64,000 nucleotides of DNA. Origin: REEB506 sp040381035. Lineage in GTDB: Bacteria > Pseudomonadota > Alphaproteobacteria > Caulobacterales > Aquidulcibacteraceae. The stretch covers positions 9,273 through 73,272 of the forward strand of contig JBEIHY010000004.1 in the NCBI GenBank assembly GCA_040381035.1, given 5' to 3'. Under the pieces are notes generated by a model. It had not been told where the DNA came from and ran no database searches. It saw only the letters and a list, made by a program, of their open reading frames with translations. The translations under genes and the position numbers were made by a program. This document shows, in pieces, positions 1-9,125 of this stretch. How positions within the stretch are numbered: position 1 is the first letter of the stretch; every line of letters begins with the position of its first letter.

Positions 1-521
1 GCGTGCCCGAAACGGAAGCGGGCGGGCGCATCCACACGTCCGCAGCGACGGTGGCGGTTCTGCCGGAGCCGGAAGATGTCGATGTTGTCATCGAGGATAA
101 GGATATCCGGATTGACACAATGCGCGCCTCTGGCGCCGGCGGCCAGCACGTCAACCGCACCGACAGCGCCGTGCGCATCACCCATTTGCCAACCGGCATT
201 GTCGTGATCAGCCAGCTCAAAAGCCAACACCAGAACCGCGCCCAGGCGATGATCGTTCTGCGTGCGCGGCTCTATGACCAGCAGCGCGGCCAGGCGGATG
301 CGGCGCGCGCGGCTGAGCGCAAAGGCCAGATCGGCTCCGGCGACCGGAGCGAACGCATCCGCACATACAATTTCCCGCAAGGCCGCGTTACCGATCACCG
401 GATCAATCTGACGCTCTATAATCTGGCGGACGTCATTGAAGGCGGCCGCCTGGACGATGTGATTGAGCCGCTGCTCGCGGAAGCCGAAGCCAAGAAGCTC
501 GCCGCCTTGGAGGAAGATTGA
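1..521 (+). CDS. prfA: Peptide chain release factor 1, 3' part (gene begins before the window)
   Basis: Class I release factor that recognises UAA/UAG in the ribosomal A site and triggers peptidyl-tRNA hydrolysis. The frame is open from the first bases (VPETEAGGRIHTSAATVAVLP), so the N-terminal part lies outside the window. The catalytic GGQ motif is seen in GAGGQHVNRTDSAVRITHLP, about residues 45-65 of the visible part, followed by the conserved SGDRSERIRTYNFPQGRVTDHR segment. The TDSAVRITHLPTG sequence fits RF1 rather than RF2. Its stop overlaps the start of the MOSC gene, and prmC, which methylates the GGQ glutamine, is two genes downstream, so the three are probably one operon. Confidence 0.96.
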   Translation, partial: VPETEAGGRIHTSAATVAVLPEPEDVDVVIEDKDIRIDTMRASGAGGQHVNRTDSAVRITHLPTGIVVISQLKSQHQNRAQAMIVLRARLYDQQRGQADAARAAERKGQIGSGDRSERIRTYNFPQGRVTDHRINLTLYNLADVIEGGRLDDVIEPLLAEAEAKKLAALEED

Positions 522-1282
522 TGTCCGCCCGGATCGCCGCTTTGTTTCGCCATCCCGTAAAGGGCTTCACGCCGGAGCCCTTGGCGCGCGCGACGCTTAC
601 AGCGGGGCGGGCGTTTCCGTGTGATCGGCTCTTTGCGGTGGAAGATGGGCCTAGTGGCTTTGATCGCGTCGCACCGGCCCATATCTCCAAGACCAAATTC
701 ACCGTGCTCGCCAAAATTCCCGCAGTGGCGCGCATCATCACCCGCTACGAGGACGATATCGGCGTGCTGCGCGCGAAGGCCGGCGGACGCGAAGAAAGCT
801 TTGCGTTGAAAACGCAGCAAGGCCGCGCCGGGTTTGCCGCGTTTTTGGCCTATATGCTGGGCGAAGACGCGCGCGGACCGCTGCGGGTGATCGAGGCGCC
901 CGGCGATCATCGCTTTATGGATCACCCCCAAGGTGCGGTCAGTCTGATCAATCACGCCAGCGTTGCCGATCTCGGCGCGCGCGGCGGACACACGCTGGAG
1001 CCGCTTCGGTTTCGCGCAAATCTTTATGTCGAGGGTTGGCCGGCCTGGAGTGAAATGGCGCTGGATACGGCCCGGCTGCGCATAGGCGGGGCAGTGCTGC
1101 AAGCCTTCAAGCCGATCGTGCGCTGCGCCGCCACGCATGTGAACCCCAACAGCGCGCAACGCGACTTCGACACGGTCGGCGCACTTCAACAGCAGCATGG
1201 CCATAGCTTCTGCGGGCTCTATCTCACCGTTGTTGAGGGCGGCGACATTGCCGTCGGCGACGCGGTGGAGATTGCGCCATGA
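521..1282 (+). CDS. MOSC domain-containing protein
   Basis: About 253 residues. The N-terminus (ARIAALFRHPVKGFTPEPL...) matches the MOSC N-terminal beta-barrel domain and the C-terminal half the MOSC domain found in molybdenum cofactor sulfurases and mARC/YcbX-like oxidoreductases. Such proteins handle sulfur or Moco-bound substrates; the substrate here cannot be read. The start is taken as ATG 521, inside the prfA stop (TGATG) and preceded by GGAGG at 508-512, rather than TTG 518. It overlaps prmC by 4 bases (ATGA). Its position between prfA and prmC, usually direct partners, is unusual and suggests translational coupling of all three. Confidence 0.82.
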   Translation: MSARIAALFRHPVKGFTPEPLARATLTAGRAFPCDRLFAVEDGPSGFDRVAPAHISKTKFTVLAKIPAVARIITRYEDDIGVLRAKAGGREESFALKTQQGRAGFAAFLAYMLGEDARGPLRVIEAPGDHRFMDHPQGAVSLINHASVADLGARGGHTLEPLRFRANLYVEGWPAWSEMALDTARLRIGGAVLQAFKPIVRCAATHVNPNSAQRDFDTVGALQQQHGHSFCGLYLTVVEGGDIAVGDAVEIAP

Positions 1283-2139
1283 ACCTGACCCTGGTGGCGG
1301 CCTGGACCAAGGCCCGCCGCACCCTGGAGGCGGCCGGCGTCGACAGCCCGGTGCTTGATGCGCGCCTGCTGCTTGAAATGGCCGCCAATATCGACCGCAC
1401 CGCCATCGTCACCGACCCGCATCGTCCGATCACGGACAAAGCGGCCGCAGCGCTTGAGGCGCTCACCGCCCGGCGCGTAGCGCGTGAGCCGCTTGCCCAC
1501 ATCATCGGCCGTAAGGGCTTTTGGAAAATCGATCTGGCGGTCGGGCCGGCCGTGCTGACGCCGCGGCCGGACACCGAAACGCTCGTCGATGTGGTGCTGA
1601 AGGCGCGGGCTGGATGGCCGCGGCAGCGCATCCTTGATCTTGGCATTGGCTCCGGCGCGATTTTGCTGTCGCTGCTCAGCGAGTGGGAAGACGCCCAGGG
1701 CGTCGGTTTTGACGCCAGCGCCGAGGCGCTTGCCGTGGCGCGCGACAATGCCGGCCGGCTCGGCCTGTCGCAGCGCTGCGGCTTCACCCATGGCGATTGG
1801 GCCGACGGCGGGGTGGCCGGCGCGCTGCATGAGCAGTTCGACATGATCGTCTCCAACCCGCCTTATATTCCCGCCGCCGACATTGACGCGCTGGAGCCGG
1901 AAGTGGCGAAGTTTGAGCCGCGCCTGGCGCTGGACGGCGGGGAAGACGGCTTGGCCGCTTATCGCCAGATCGCGCCGGTGATTGCTTCGGCCCTCAAGCC
2001 CAATGGCTTCTTTGCCCTGGAGGTCGGCCGCGGCCAGGCCGACAGCGTGCGGGCGATCCTGGAGGCGGCGGGACTGAAGGTAAACGCCATCACCCTCGAT
2101 CTGAGCGGGGTCGCGCGGGTGGTTTCCGGGGGGCGCTGA
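1279..2139 (+). CDS. prmC: Release factor glutamine methyltransferase PrmC (HemK)
   Basis: SAM-dependent N5-methyltransferase that modifies the glutamine of the GGQ loop in release factors. 286 residues, normal for the family. An N-terminal helical substrate-binding domain (about 1-80) precedes a Rossmann fold with a SAM-binding DLGIGSG motif near residue 119 and the catalytic NPPY motif near 193-196, which is diagnostic of N5-Gln/N6-Ade methyltransferases. The ATG overlaps the MOSC stop, so the gene is co-translated with the upstream pair. prfA, its substrate gene, is in the same operon. Confidence 0.95.
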   Translation: MNLTLVAAWTKARRTLEAAGVDSPVLDARLLLEMAANIDRTAIVTDPHRPITDKAAAALEALTARRVAREPLAHIIGRKGFWKIDLAVGPAVLTPRPDTETLVDVVLKARAGWPRQRILDLGIGSGAILLSLLSEWEDAQGVGFDASAEALAVARDNAGRLGLSQRCGFTHGDWADGGVAGALHEQFDMIVSNPPYIPAADIDALEPEVAKFEPRLALDGGEDGLAAYRQIAPVIASALKPNGFFALEVGRGQADSVRAILEAAGLKVNAITLDLSGVARVVSGGR

Positions 2140-2570
2140 AAAAAGCCTTGGATTCGGTGGGCTGAGGGGCTAGATTGGAACTGGGACTCATCACAGCTTC
2201 AAATCAGTATCGGCCCGGAAAGGTCGGCCTGCGGACAAGCAGGGAAGACGCTGAGGATGGTCCAGCTCGGAAAGCGCGGCGCAGCAGGGGACGGCCCCGA
2301 TAGCCCGCCTTGATGGGGCAATCTGCGCAAAGTCTGCTGGTGGTTCGGTGCGGCCAGGCAGGCTTGGCGTCAACTCTCGGAACCAGTGTGGTGCAACAGT
2401 TGCGGCCCCGAGCATGTCGATACCCTTCCGGAAAATGTCTCTGGAACGGTGGATAGGATCGCTTCGCGGGTCATTGCCGCGGCGCTCCGGCAGTCAGCCG
2501 GCGCCCGGCAGGGCCCCAAGCAGTAGCGCGCCCGACGCCTGTGCGGCGGGCCAGAAAGCAGGATGTTGAC
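2140..2570 (+). other. 431-bp intergenic region between prmC and the DUF4167 gene
   Basis: No convincing ORF with coding character is seen; the short ORFs here shadow other frames. I looked for RNase P, tmRNA and SRP RNA signatures and saw none. The stretch is GC-rich with short complementary segments and could be a long 5' leader or an unrecognised small RNA of the DUF4167 gene. Confidence 0.4.
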
Positions 2571-3476
2571 ATGAAGCGTCAGCGTGGACGCGGGCGAAAG
2601 CCCCACGGCGGCGGCGGCGGCGGCGGCGGCGGACCCCAACCCAATCGCACGATCGAAAGTAATGGCCCCGGCGGGAAACTCCGCGGCAATGCGGCGCATT
2701 TGTATGAGCGCTATCTGCAATTTGCCCGCGATGCGCAGTCTGAAGGCGACCGCGTCGCCGAGCAGAGTTTCATGCAGTTCGCCGAGCATTATTTTCGCGT
2801 GCTGAAAGCCACCCAGCCGCAGCATGTGATCCAACAGAACCAGTTCGAAAGCCGGTTCGACCAGGCCTATGACGTCGAAAATGACGGCGAGGATGGCGAG
2901 ATGGACGGCGGCGATTTGGAAGCGGGCGAAGGCGAAGGCCAACAACAGCAAGCCTATGCCCCACGCCCGCCGCGCCAAGATCGCAACGATCGCTATGAGC
3001 GGCGCGATCGCTTCGACAATCGCGGCCCCAAAGACCCACGCGAAAACCGTGAACCGCGCGAAGCCCGCGAACCGCGCGAGCCGCGTGAATATCGCGAGCC
3101 CCGCGAGCCGCGCGAATATCGCGAAGCCCGTAACCCAGGCGAACAACGCGAGTATCGCGAACCCCGCGAACCCCGTGAGCCGCGTGAAGCGCGCAATCCG
3201 GGCGAACAACGCGAGTATCGCGAGCCGCGCGAACCGCGCGAGCCGCGTGAATTCCGTGAACCCAGAGAACCGCGCGAACCGCGCGAAGCCGTTGAGCCGG
3301 TCGCGGCAACGGAAGAGGGCGAAGGCGATTTCCGCGGCCGTGGTCGCCGTCGTCGCACGCGGTTTCGCCCCGAAAGCCCCGCGGCGGAGGATCAACCACG
3401 CGACGCCCGCGGCGAACAGCGCGGCCCCGTCGAAGGCTTTGGCGACGCTGCCCCGGCGTTTCTCACCGGCGATTGA
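2571..3476 (+). CDS. DUF4167 domain-containing protein with Arg/Glu-rich repeats
   Basis: About 301 residues. After a Gly-rich basic start (MKRQRGRGRKPHGGG) comes the DUF4167 core, roughly residues 35-90, with GKLRGNAAHLYERYLQFARD and SFMQFAEHYFRVLKA. This family is found next to prfA/prmC in many alphaproteobacteria. The C-terminal two thirds is a low-complexity tract of REPREPREYREP-type units, including a 21-residue unit beginning EARNPGEQ repeated twice. ATG 2571 is chosen over GTG/ATG 2541 because the conserved MKRQRGR start is there. RNA or nucleoprotein binding is plausible from composition only; no function is established here. Confidence 0.85.
   Translation: MKRQRGRGRKPHGGGGGGGGGPQPNRTIESNGPGGKLRGNAAHLYERYLQFARDAQSEGDRVAEQSFMQFAEHYFRVLKATQPQHVIQQNQFESRFDQAYDVENDGEDGEMDGGDLEAGEGEGQQQQAYAPRPPRQDRNDRYERRDRFDNRGPKDPRENREPREAREPREPREYREPREPREYREARNPGEQREYREPREPREPREARNPGEQREYREPREPREPREFREPREPREPREAVEPVAATEEGEGDFRGRGRRRRTRFRPESPAAEDQPRDARGEQRGPVEGFGDAAPAFLTGD
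3060..3290 (+). repeat. Tandem Arg-Glu-Pro coding repeats in the DUF4167 gene
   Basis: Degenerate 9-12-bp units of the form CGCGAACCG/CGCGAGCCG are repeated many times in frame, with a higher-order unit of about 63 bp (protein start EARNPGEQREYREP) present twice at about 3124-3250. The units are out of phase with stops on the opposite strand, which creates long spurious antisense ORFs. Confidence 0.8.
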
Positions 3477-3665
3477 GCTTTTCCCAGCGCGGTGTCGCTC
3501 CGGCGCCAAGCCGGCGACCACCGCAAAGGCCGGCGGCGACGCGCGCCGGCGGATCCGGCGACCGTGGCGTTCATCGTTTCGCCGCGACCTCTTGCGTGGC
3601 GCCAAATCCACATTACGTCTTGAGCAGAGCGCTGCACCCGCGGCCTGAATGAGACGGAACCGGCC

Positions 3666-6254
3666 ATGGACTTCGATAAGTTCACCGATCGTGCAAAGGG
3701 CTTTTTGCAAGCCGCCCAAACCATCGCCTCGCGCGAGCAGCATCAGAGCCTCACGCCGGAGCATCTGCTTAAGGCGCTGCTCGATGATCCGGAAGGATTG
3801 GCCAGCGGCTTGATCCGCGCCGGCGGCGGCAAGCCGGAGGTTGCCAAGGCCGAAATTGACGCCGCGATCGCCGCGTTGCCGAAAGTGTTGAGCGGCGGCG
3901 GCGACAGTCTGCGCACCACGCCGGCGCTCTTGCGCGCCCTTGACGCGGCTGTACAGATCGCCACGAAAGCCGGCGATACCTATGTCACGGCGGAGCGGAT
4001 GTTGCAGGGGCTCGCGCTCGGCCCAGATGGTAAGGCTGCAGAAAGCCTCAAGCGCGCGGGCGCTGCGCCCGCCGCCTTGGAGCGCGCCGTGGCCGAATTG
4101 CGCAAAGGCCGCACCGCTCAAAGCGCCGGCGCGGAAGATCAATATGACGCGCTGAAAAAATACGCCCGCGATCTGACGGAAGACGCTCGCAATGGCCGCC
4201 TCGATCCAGTGATCGGGCGCGATGAGGAAATTCGCCGCACGATTCAGGTTTTGAGCCGGCGCACAAAGAACAATCCCGTGCTGATTGGCGAACCAGGCGT
4301 CGGCAAAACCGCGATCGCAGAAGGCCTTGCGCTGCGCATCATCAATGGCGACGTGCCCGAAAGCCTCAAAGGCAAGAAGCTGCTTGCGCTCGATATGGGC
4401 GCGCTGGTCGCTGGCGCGAAATTCCGCGGCGAATTTGAAGAGCGGTTGAAAGCCGTTTTGAACGAAGTCACCGCCGCCGAGGGTGGGGTGGTGCTGTTCA
4501 TTGACGAAATGCACACCCTCGTCGGCGCCGGGAAAGCTGAAGGCGCGATGGATGCGTCTAACCTGTTGAAGCCCGCTTTGGCGCGCGGCGAATTGCACTG
4601 TGTCGGCGCCACGACCTTGAACGAATATCGCAAGCACGTGGAAAAAGACGCCGCCTTGGCGCGCCGCTTTCAGCCGGTCTTTGTTGATGAACCGAGTGTG
4701 GAAGATGCGATTTCGATCCTGCGCGGCCTGAAGGAAAGGTACGAAGTCCATCACGGCGTGCGCATTTCCGACGCCGCGATCGTTGCCGCCGCGCAGCTTT
4801 CAACCCGCTACATCACCGATCGGTTCTTGCCGGACAAAGCGATTGACCTGATGGACGAGGCGGCCTCGCGCCTGCGGATGCAGGTCGATAGCAAGCCGGA
4901 AGAGCTCGATGAAATCGATCGCCGCATGGTGCAGCTGAAAATCGAATCGGAAGCCCTGAAAAAGGAAACCGATGCGGGCTCCCGCGATCGCCTCGCCAAG
5001 CTCGCCGACGAAATCGCCAAGCTGGAAGCGCGCTCCAATGAACTGACCTCCGCGTGGCGCGCCGAGAAGGCGAAACTCGCGGGCGCCACGACCCTGAAGG
5101 ATCAGCTGGAGCGCGTGCGCCAGGAGCTGGAAGACGCCAAGCGCCGCGGCGATCTCGCTCGCGCCGGTGAACTGCAATATGGCCGCATCCCTGAGCTAGA
5201 GCGCCAGATTGCGGCCGCCGAAGGCGTTGGCGGCGGACTGGTGAAAGAGGTCGTCGATGCCGAAGCCATCGCCGGCGTCGTGTCGCGCTGGACCGGCGTG
5301 CCGGTTGAAAAAATGCTTGAAGGCGAAAAATCCAAGCTACTCGCCATGGAAGACGCGCTGCGCGGGCGCGTCATCGGCCAAGAGGATGCACTGCGCGCGG
5401 TGGCCGACGCCGTGCGCCGCGCCCGCGCCGGATTGCAGGATCCGCACCGCCCGATCGGTTCGTTCATGTTCCTCGGGCCCACAGGGGTGGGCAAAACCGA
5501 ATTGACCAAGGCGCTCGCCGGCTTCCTGTTCAACGACGACACCGCCATGACCCGCATCGACATGAGCGAGTTCATGGAAAAGCATTCCGTCTCGCGTATG
5601 ATCGGCGCGCCGCCGGGCTATGTCGGCTATGAAGAAGGTGGCGCGCTGACCGAAAGCGTGCGCCGCCGGCCCTATCAGGTCGTGCTGTTCGACGAGATCG
5701 AGAAGGCCCACCCGGATGTGTTCAACGTGCTGCTGCAGGTCCTCGATGACGGCCGCCTGACCGACGGCCAGGGCCGCACCGTTGATTTCAAGAACACGAT
5801 CTTGATCATGACCTCGAATGCCGGCGCGCAATATCTGGCCGAGCAGGTCGAGGGCGCGGATGTGGAGGATGTGCGCGATCTGGTGATGGGCGAAGTGCGC
5901 GCCCGCTTCCGGCCGGAATTCCTCAATCGCATCGACGAAATCATTCTGTTCCGCCGCCTGCAGCGCGCCCAGATGGGCGAGATCGTCACCATTCAGCTCA
6001 AACGTCTGGAAGGATTGCTCCGGGAACGGAGCATTTCGCTGACCCTGGATGAGCGCGCCCGCAGCGAATTAGCGCGACGCGGCTATGATCCGGCCTATGG
6101 CGCGCGCCCCTTGAAGCGCATTATCCAGCGCGATTTGCAGGATCCCTTGGCGCGGGCGCTGCTGGAAGGCCGGGTGAAGGATGGTGAGACCGTTGCCGTC
6201 AGCTTTGACGGCAATGACTTCCTGTTGAATGGCGTAGCTGTCTCGCGGCGCTGA
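3666..6254 (+). CDS. clpB: ATP-dependent disaggregase chaperone ClpB
   Basis: Hexameric AAA+ chaperone that rescues aggregated proteins with DnaK. 862 residues, full length. N-terminal Clp repeats (1-145), first AAA domain with Walker A GEPGVGKT near 207 and a VLFIDEMHTLVGAG Walker B region, coiled-coil middle domain (about 400-520), and second AAA domain with GPTGVGKTE near 603 and VLFDEIEKAHPDV. No ClpP-binding loop is expected in ClpB. A heat-shock promoter would be expected, but only a weak CTTGAG element (3619) was seen. The stop abuts the stop of the convergent transporter gene with no gap. Confidence 0.97.
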   Translation: MDFDKFTDRAKGFLQAAQTIASREQHQSLTPEHLLKALLDDPEGLASGLIRAGGGKPEVAKAEIDAAIAALPKVLSGGGDSLRTTPALLRALDAAVQIATKAGDTYVTAERMLQGLALGPDGKAAESLKRAGAAPAALERAVAELRKGRTAQSAGAEDQYDALKKYARDLTEDARNGRLDPVIGRDEEIRRTIQVLSRRTKNNPVLIGEPGVGKTAIAEGLALRIINGDVPESLKGKKLLALDMGALVAGAKFRGEFEERLKAVLNEVTAAEGGVVLFIDEMHTLVGAGKAEGAMDASNLLKPALARGELHCVGATTLNEYRKHVEKDAALARRFQPVFVDEPSVEDAISILRGLKERYEVHHGVRISDAAIVAAAQLSTRYITDRFLPDKAIDLMDEAASRLRMQVDSKPEELDEIDRRMVQLKIESEALKKETDAGSRDRLAKLADEIAKLEARSNELTSAWRAEKAKLAGATTLKDQLERVRQELEDAKRRGDLARAGELQYGRIPELERQIAAAEGVGGGLVKEVVDAEAIAGVVSRWTGVPVEKMLEGEKSKLLAMEDALRGRVIGQEDALRAVADAVRRARAGLQDPHRPIGSFMFLGPTGVGKTELTKALAGFLFNDDTAMTRIDMSEFMEKHSVSRMIGAPPGYVGYEEGGALTESVRRRPYQVVLFDEIEKAHPDVFNVLLQVLDDGRLTDGQGRTVDFKNTILIMTSNAGAQYLAEQVEGADVEDVRDLVMGEVRARFRPEFLNRIDEIILFRRLQRAQMGEIVTIQLKRLEGLLRERSISLTLDERARSELARRGYDPAYGARPLKRIIQRDLQDPLARALLEGRVKDGETVAVSFDGNDFLLNGVAVSRR

Positions 6255-7139
6255 TCAAACGCCGCGCGCGCGGCGTTCGTCCCAGGCGGTGAACAGACAC
6301 GCTGCGATGATGATGGTTGCGCCAATCATTGTTTCCAGGCGCGGCGTTTCGGCAAAGAAGAAAAAGCCAAAAGCCGCCGCCCAGGCCAAAGCGGTGAATT
6401 CCAGCGGCGCCAGGCGTTGGGCTTGCGTGCGCGCATAGGCCACGATCAGCACATACCAGCCGGCCGCGCCCAAGAGCCCCATGGCCAGAAACCACGGTGC
6501 GGTTTGCGCGGTCGGCAAGGGCCCCGCCAGTGCGCCGGGAACAGCCAAGATCAGCAGCGGCACAAGCGTTTGCATCAACCCGACCACGGCCGGCCCATCG
6601 CGATCCGCGCGTTGGCGCAGCAGTGCGAGAGAGATCGCGTAGAGCACAGCAGAGATCCATACCGCGACCAGGCCGGAAACATATTTGGCGCTGTGCGCTT
6701 CAACCTTCAGTCCAGCCTGCGCGGCATAGAGCGCCCCAACAAGTGCAACAAGAATCGCCGCCATGCTGCGCAGCCGCGGGCGTTCGCCATTCAGCGCCCA
6801 AGCGGCAAACGGTATCAAGAGCGGCGCGATGAACGAGAGCGTGATGAGCTCAGCGAGCGGCAAAACCCCCAACGCATAAAAGAAGCTCGTCGCCGACGTC
6901 GCGATCACCACGCCGCGCACTGCGTGGGCGCGCCAGATTTCGGCTGTAAGGGCAGGGCGGCCGGCGTGAATCCAAATCCCGCCAGCCGCCAATGCGCCAA
7001 ACAGATATCGCCCAGCCGCGATCGTCAGCGTCGCGTGCAGCGGCGAGATGTACTTGATCACCGCGTCCATGGCGCTGAGCAGCGCCACGCCCAGCGCGGC
7101 AAACAAGACAGGTGAAATGGTTCGCCCAGGATCAGCCAT
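6255..7139 (-). CDS. DMT-family (EamA) permease
   Basis: About 294 residues with roughly ten hydrophobic helices arranged as two EamA repeats, typical of drug/metabolite exporters of the inner membrane. The C-terminal part ends in ETMIGATIIIAACLFTAWDERRA. The substrate cannot be inferred. ATG 7139 (MADPGRTISPVLFAALG) is preferred over an upstream TTG at 7175 because the hydrophobic fold starts just after it. It lies about 40 bp downstream of cheR on the same strand and may be read through from the chemotaxis operon, though it is probably unrelated in function. Confidence 0.85.
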   Translation of the reverse strand: MADPGRTISPVLFAALGVALLSAMDAVIKYISPLHATLTIAAGRYLFGALAAGGIWIHAGRPALTAEIWRAHAVRGVVIATSATSFFYALGVLPLAELITLSFIAPLLIPFAAWALNGERPRLRSMAAILVALVGALYAAQAGLKVEAHSAKYVSGLVAVWISAVLYAISLALLRQRADRDGPAVVGLMQTLVPLLILAVPGALAGPLPTAQTAPWFLAMGLLGAAGWYVLIVAYARTQAQRLAPLEFTALAWAAAFGFFFFAETPRLETMIGATIIIAACLFTAWDERRARGV

Positions 7140-7181
7140 GTCCCGCGTGCTGCCCGAACTGGGCGCCGCTGGCAAGAACGA

Positions 7182-8021
7182 TCAGGCCGCCTTGCGCCAT
7201 TTGGCGTTGCGCTTGTGCAGGCCGCGCCGGTCGCTCGAGGTCAAGAAAGCGTCGGTCACGCCCATCGTGGTTTCAGCCGCGCCGAGCAGCAGGAAACCGT
7301 CATCGGCGGTGATATTGGCAATCGCTTCCAGCGTCTTTTGCTTGGCCGCCGGGTCGAAATAAATCAGCACATTGCGGCAAAAGACGATATCGAAACGCCC
7401 AAGCCCGGCGGGGTTTTCCAACAGATTTTGCTTTTGAAAGCGGACCATGGCGCGGGTCTTGTCGTTGATGCGCCACAGATCGCCAGCCTTCTCGAAATAC
7501 TTCACGAGATATTGGATCGGCAATCCGCGCTGAACCTCAAATTGGCTATAGAGACCAGCCCGCGCCTTTTCGAGCACGCGATCAGAGATGTCTGTCGCAA
7601 GAATTTCAGCGTCGATCAGTTTGCCCTGCAGGCGCAGCTCCTGCAGCAACATGGCTATGGAATAGGGCTCCTGCCCGCTCGAACAGGCCGCGCACCAGAT
7701 GCGCAGGCGCAGCGGGCCGCTGCGGCTTGCCATCAGGTCGGGAAAGGCTGAATCTTTCAGCTGATCAAACGGCGTCTTGTCGCGGAAGAAGAAGGTTTCA
7801 TTGGTCGTCAGCGCGTCGGTCATCGTCCACAGCAGGCGATCATCGCGGCGCACCCGGGCGGCGGAGACGAGTTCTGCAACGGAACTAAAGCCTTCGCGGC
7901 GCGCAATCGGGGCCAGGCGCGTTTCCAACAGATACGCCTTGTCCGGCGTCAGCACGAGACCAGAGCGGGCGCGAATCTCGCGGACAATGAACTGAAACTC
8001 GTGATCGGGCAGCGCGCTCAT
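7182..8021 (-). CDS. cheR: Chemotaxis protein methyltransferase CheR
   Basis: Methylates glutamates of chemoreceptors using SAM, setting adaptation with CheB. 279 residues. The N-terminal all-alpha CheR domain (about 10-70) is followed by the SAM-binding methyltransferase domain with IWCAACSSGQEPYS and FDIVFCRNVLIYFD, both characteristic of CheR. Its ATG overlaps the cheB stop (ATGA), indicating translational coupling. It is the last gene of the chpT-cheA-cheW-cheY-cheB-cheR run. No chemoreceptor gene is present in the window. Confidence 0.96.
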   Translation of the reverse strand: MSALPDHEFQFIVREIRARSGLVLTPDKAYLLETRLAPIARREGFSSVAELVSAARVRRDDRLLWTMTDALTTNETFFFRDKTPFDQLKDSAFPDLMASRSGPLRLRIWCAACSSGQEPYSIAMLLQELRLQGKLIDAEILATDISDRVLEKARAGLYSQFEVQRGLPIQYLVKYFEKAGDLWRINDKTRAMVRFQKQNLLENPAGLGRFDIVFCRNVLIYFDPAAKQKTLEAIANITADDGFLLLGAAETTMGVTDAFLTSSDRRGLHKRNAKWRKAA

Positions 8022-9118
8022 GGTTTTTTCCCCTGGGCCAGCGCGATCAACGCCGGGCCGAATTCGTCAATTCCTTTGATCGCGCAGGCCAGACCCGCAC
8101 CGACCACTGCCCCCGGCATTCCCCACACCACGCTGGTGGGTTCGTCTTGCGCCATCACCGCGCCGCCGCGCCCGACGATGGCTTCCGCGCCCTTGCAGCC
8201 ATCCGCCCCCATGCCGGTTAGAATTGCGCCGAACACGGATGATCCATATTCCTGGGCCACCGATTGGAACAAGGCATCAACCGCAGGGCGACAGAAATTG
8301 ATCTGCGGCCCCTGATCGAGGGCAATGACGGGCGCGCCATGGCGGCGCACCACGCGCATGTGGAAATCGCCCGGGGCAATCAAGATTTGGCCGGGACGAA
8401 GAGGCTGGCCGTCGCGCGCTTCGCTGACGGGCGCGGACGTCAGCTTGGCCAGATGCTCGGCCATGATGCGCGTGAACATGGCCGGCATGTGCTGCACAAT
8501 CAGGATCGGCTGGGTGACTTTGGCGCCAATCGCGGCAATCACTTTGTTCAGCGCTTGCGGGCCACCGGTTGAGCAGCCGATCACGATGATCTCAGCGGGT
8601 TTGGTGGGCGCTGGCCTCAAACCGGCCGATGGCGCGGGACGCGCTGCCGGTGCAGCGTCGCGCACCCCTGACGCGGCTGCCAAGCGCGGGCGTTGACCAA
8701 GCGCGCGGATCCGCGCGATCAGGTCGCGCTTGAATTCCGCGGCGGCGGAAATCTTGCCGGTTTCCGGTTTCGGCAGATAGTCCGCGCCGCCAAGCGCCAA
8801 GGCGCGCAATGTGATGTCGGCATTGCGATCGGTCAGGGTCGACGCCATCAGGACGCGCGTTTGCGGCGAAGCGCTCAGGATCTGCGCAATTGCACCGATG
8901 CCGTCGAGTTCGGGCATCTCCACATCCAGCACCATGACATCGGGCTTTAGATCGGCGGCGAGCCGCACGCCTTCGCGGCCATTGATCGCCACGCCCGCGA
9001 TCTCAATGCCGGGCTCGGCGCCGAGCCAGCGCTGCATGAGACCGCGCATAACGGCGCTGGCGTCAACCAGCAAAACGCGCACGATGCGTGCCGGAGCGGG
9101 GGAGGGGGCGAGCGCCAT
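8018..9118 (-). CDS. cheB: Protein-glutamate methylesterase/deamidase CheB
   Basis: Response regulator that demethylates chemoreceptors when phosphorylated by CheA. 366 residues. The receiver domain (about 13-130) carries the phospho-acceptor Asp65 in VMVLDVEMPELDG. After an Ala/Pro-rich linker comes the methylesterase domain, with catalytic Ser183 in GCSTGGPQ, His210 in VQHMP and Asp306 in TGMGADG. All three are present, so the enzyme looks active. It lies 7 bp downstream of cheY and overlaps cheR. Confidence 0.96.
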   Translation of the reverse strand: MALAPSPAPARIVRVLLVDASAVMRGLMQRWLGAEPGIEIAGVAINGREGVRLAADLKPDVMVLDVEMPELDGIGAIAQILSASPQTRVLMASTLTDRNADITLRALALGGADYLPKPETGKISAAAEFKRDLIARIRALGQRPRLAAASGVRDAAPAARPAPSAGLRPAPTKPAEIIVIGCSTGGPQALNKVIAAIGAKVTQPILIVQHMPAMFTRIMAEHLAKLTSAPVSEARDGQPLRPGQILIAPGDFHMRVVRRHGAPVIALDQGPQINFCRPAVDALFQSVAQEYGSSVFGAILTGMGADGCKGAEAIVGRGGAVMAQDEPTSVVWGMPGAVVGAGLACAIKGIDEFGPALIALAQGKKP

Positions 9119-9125
9119 GGCGGCG

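Noticed and set aside
3619..3650. Possible heat-shock (sigma-32) promoter before clpB
   Set aside because: CTTGAG is present but the -10 element and spacing do not match the alphaproteobacterial consensus.
2370..4754. 794-residue open frame on the minus strand
   Set aside because: It is antisense to the DUF4167 repeats and clpB; the Phe/Ala/Arg-rich translation mirrors the coding-strand repeats, and no RBS or domain is visible.
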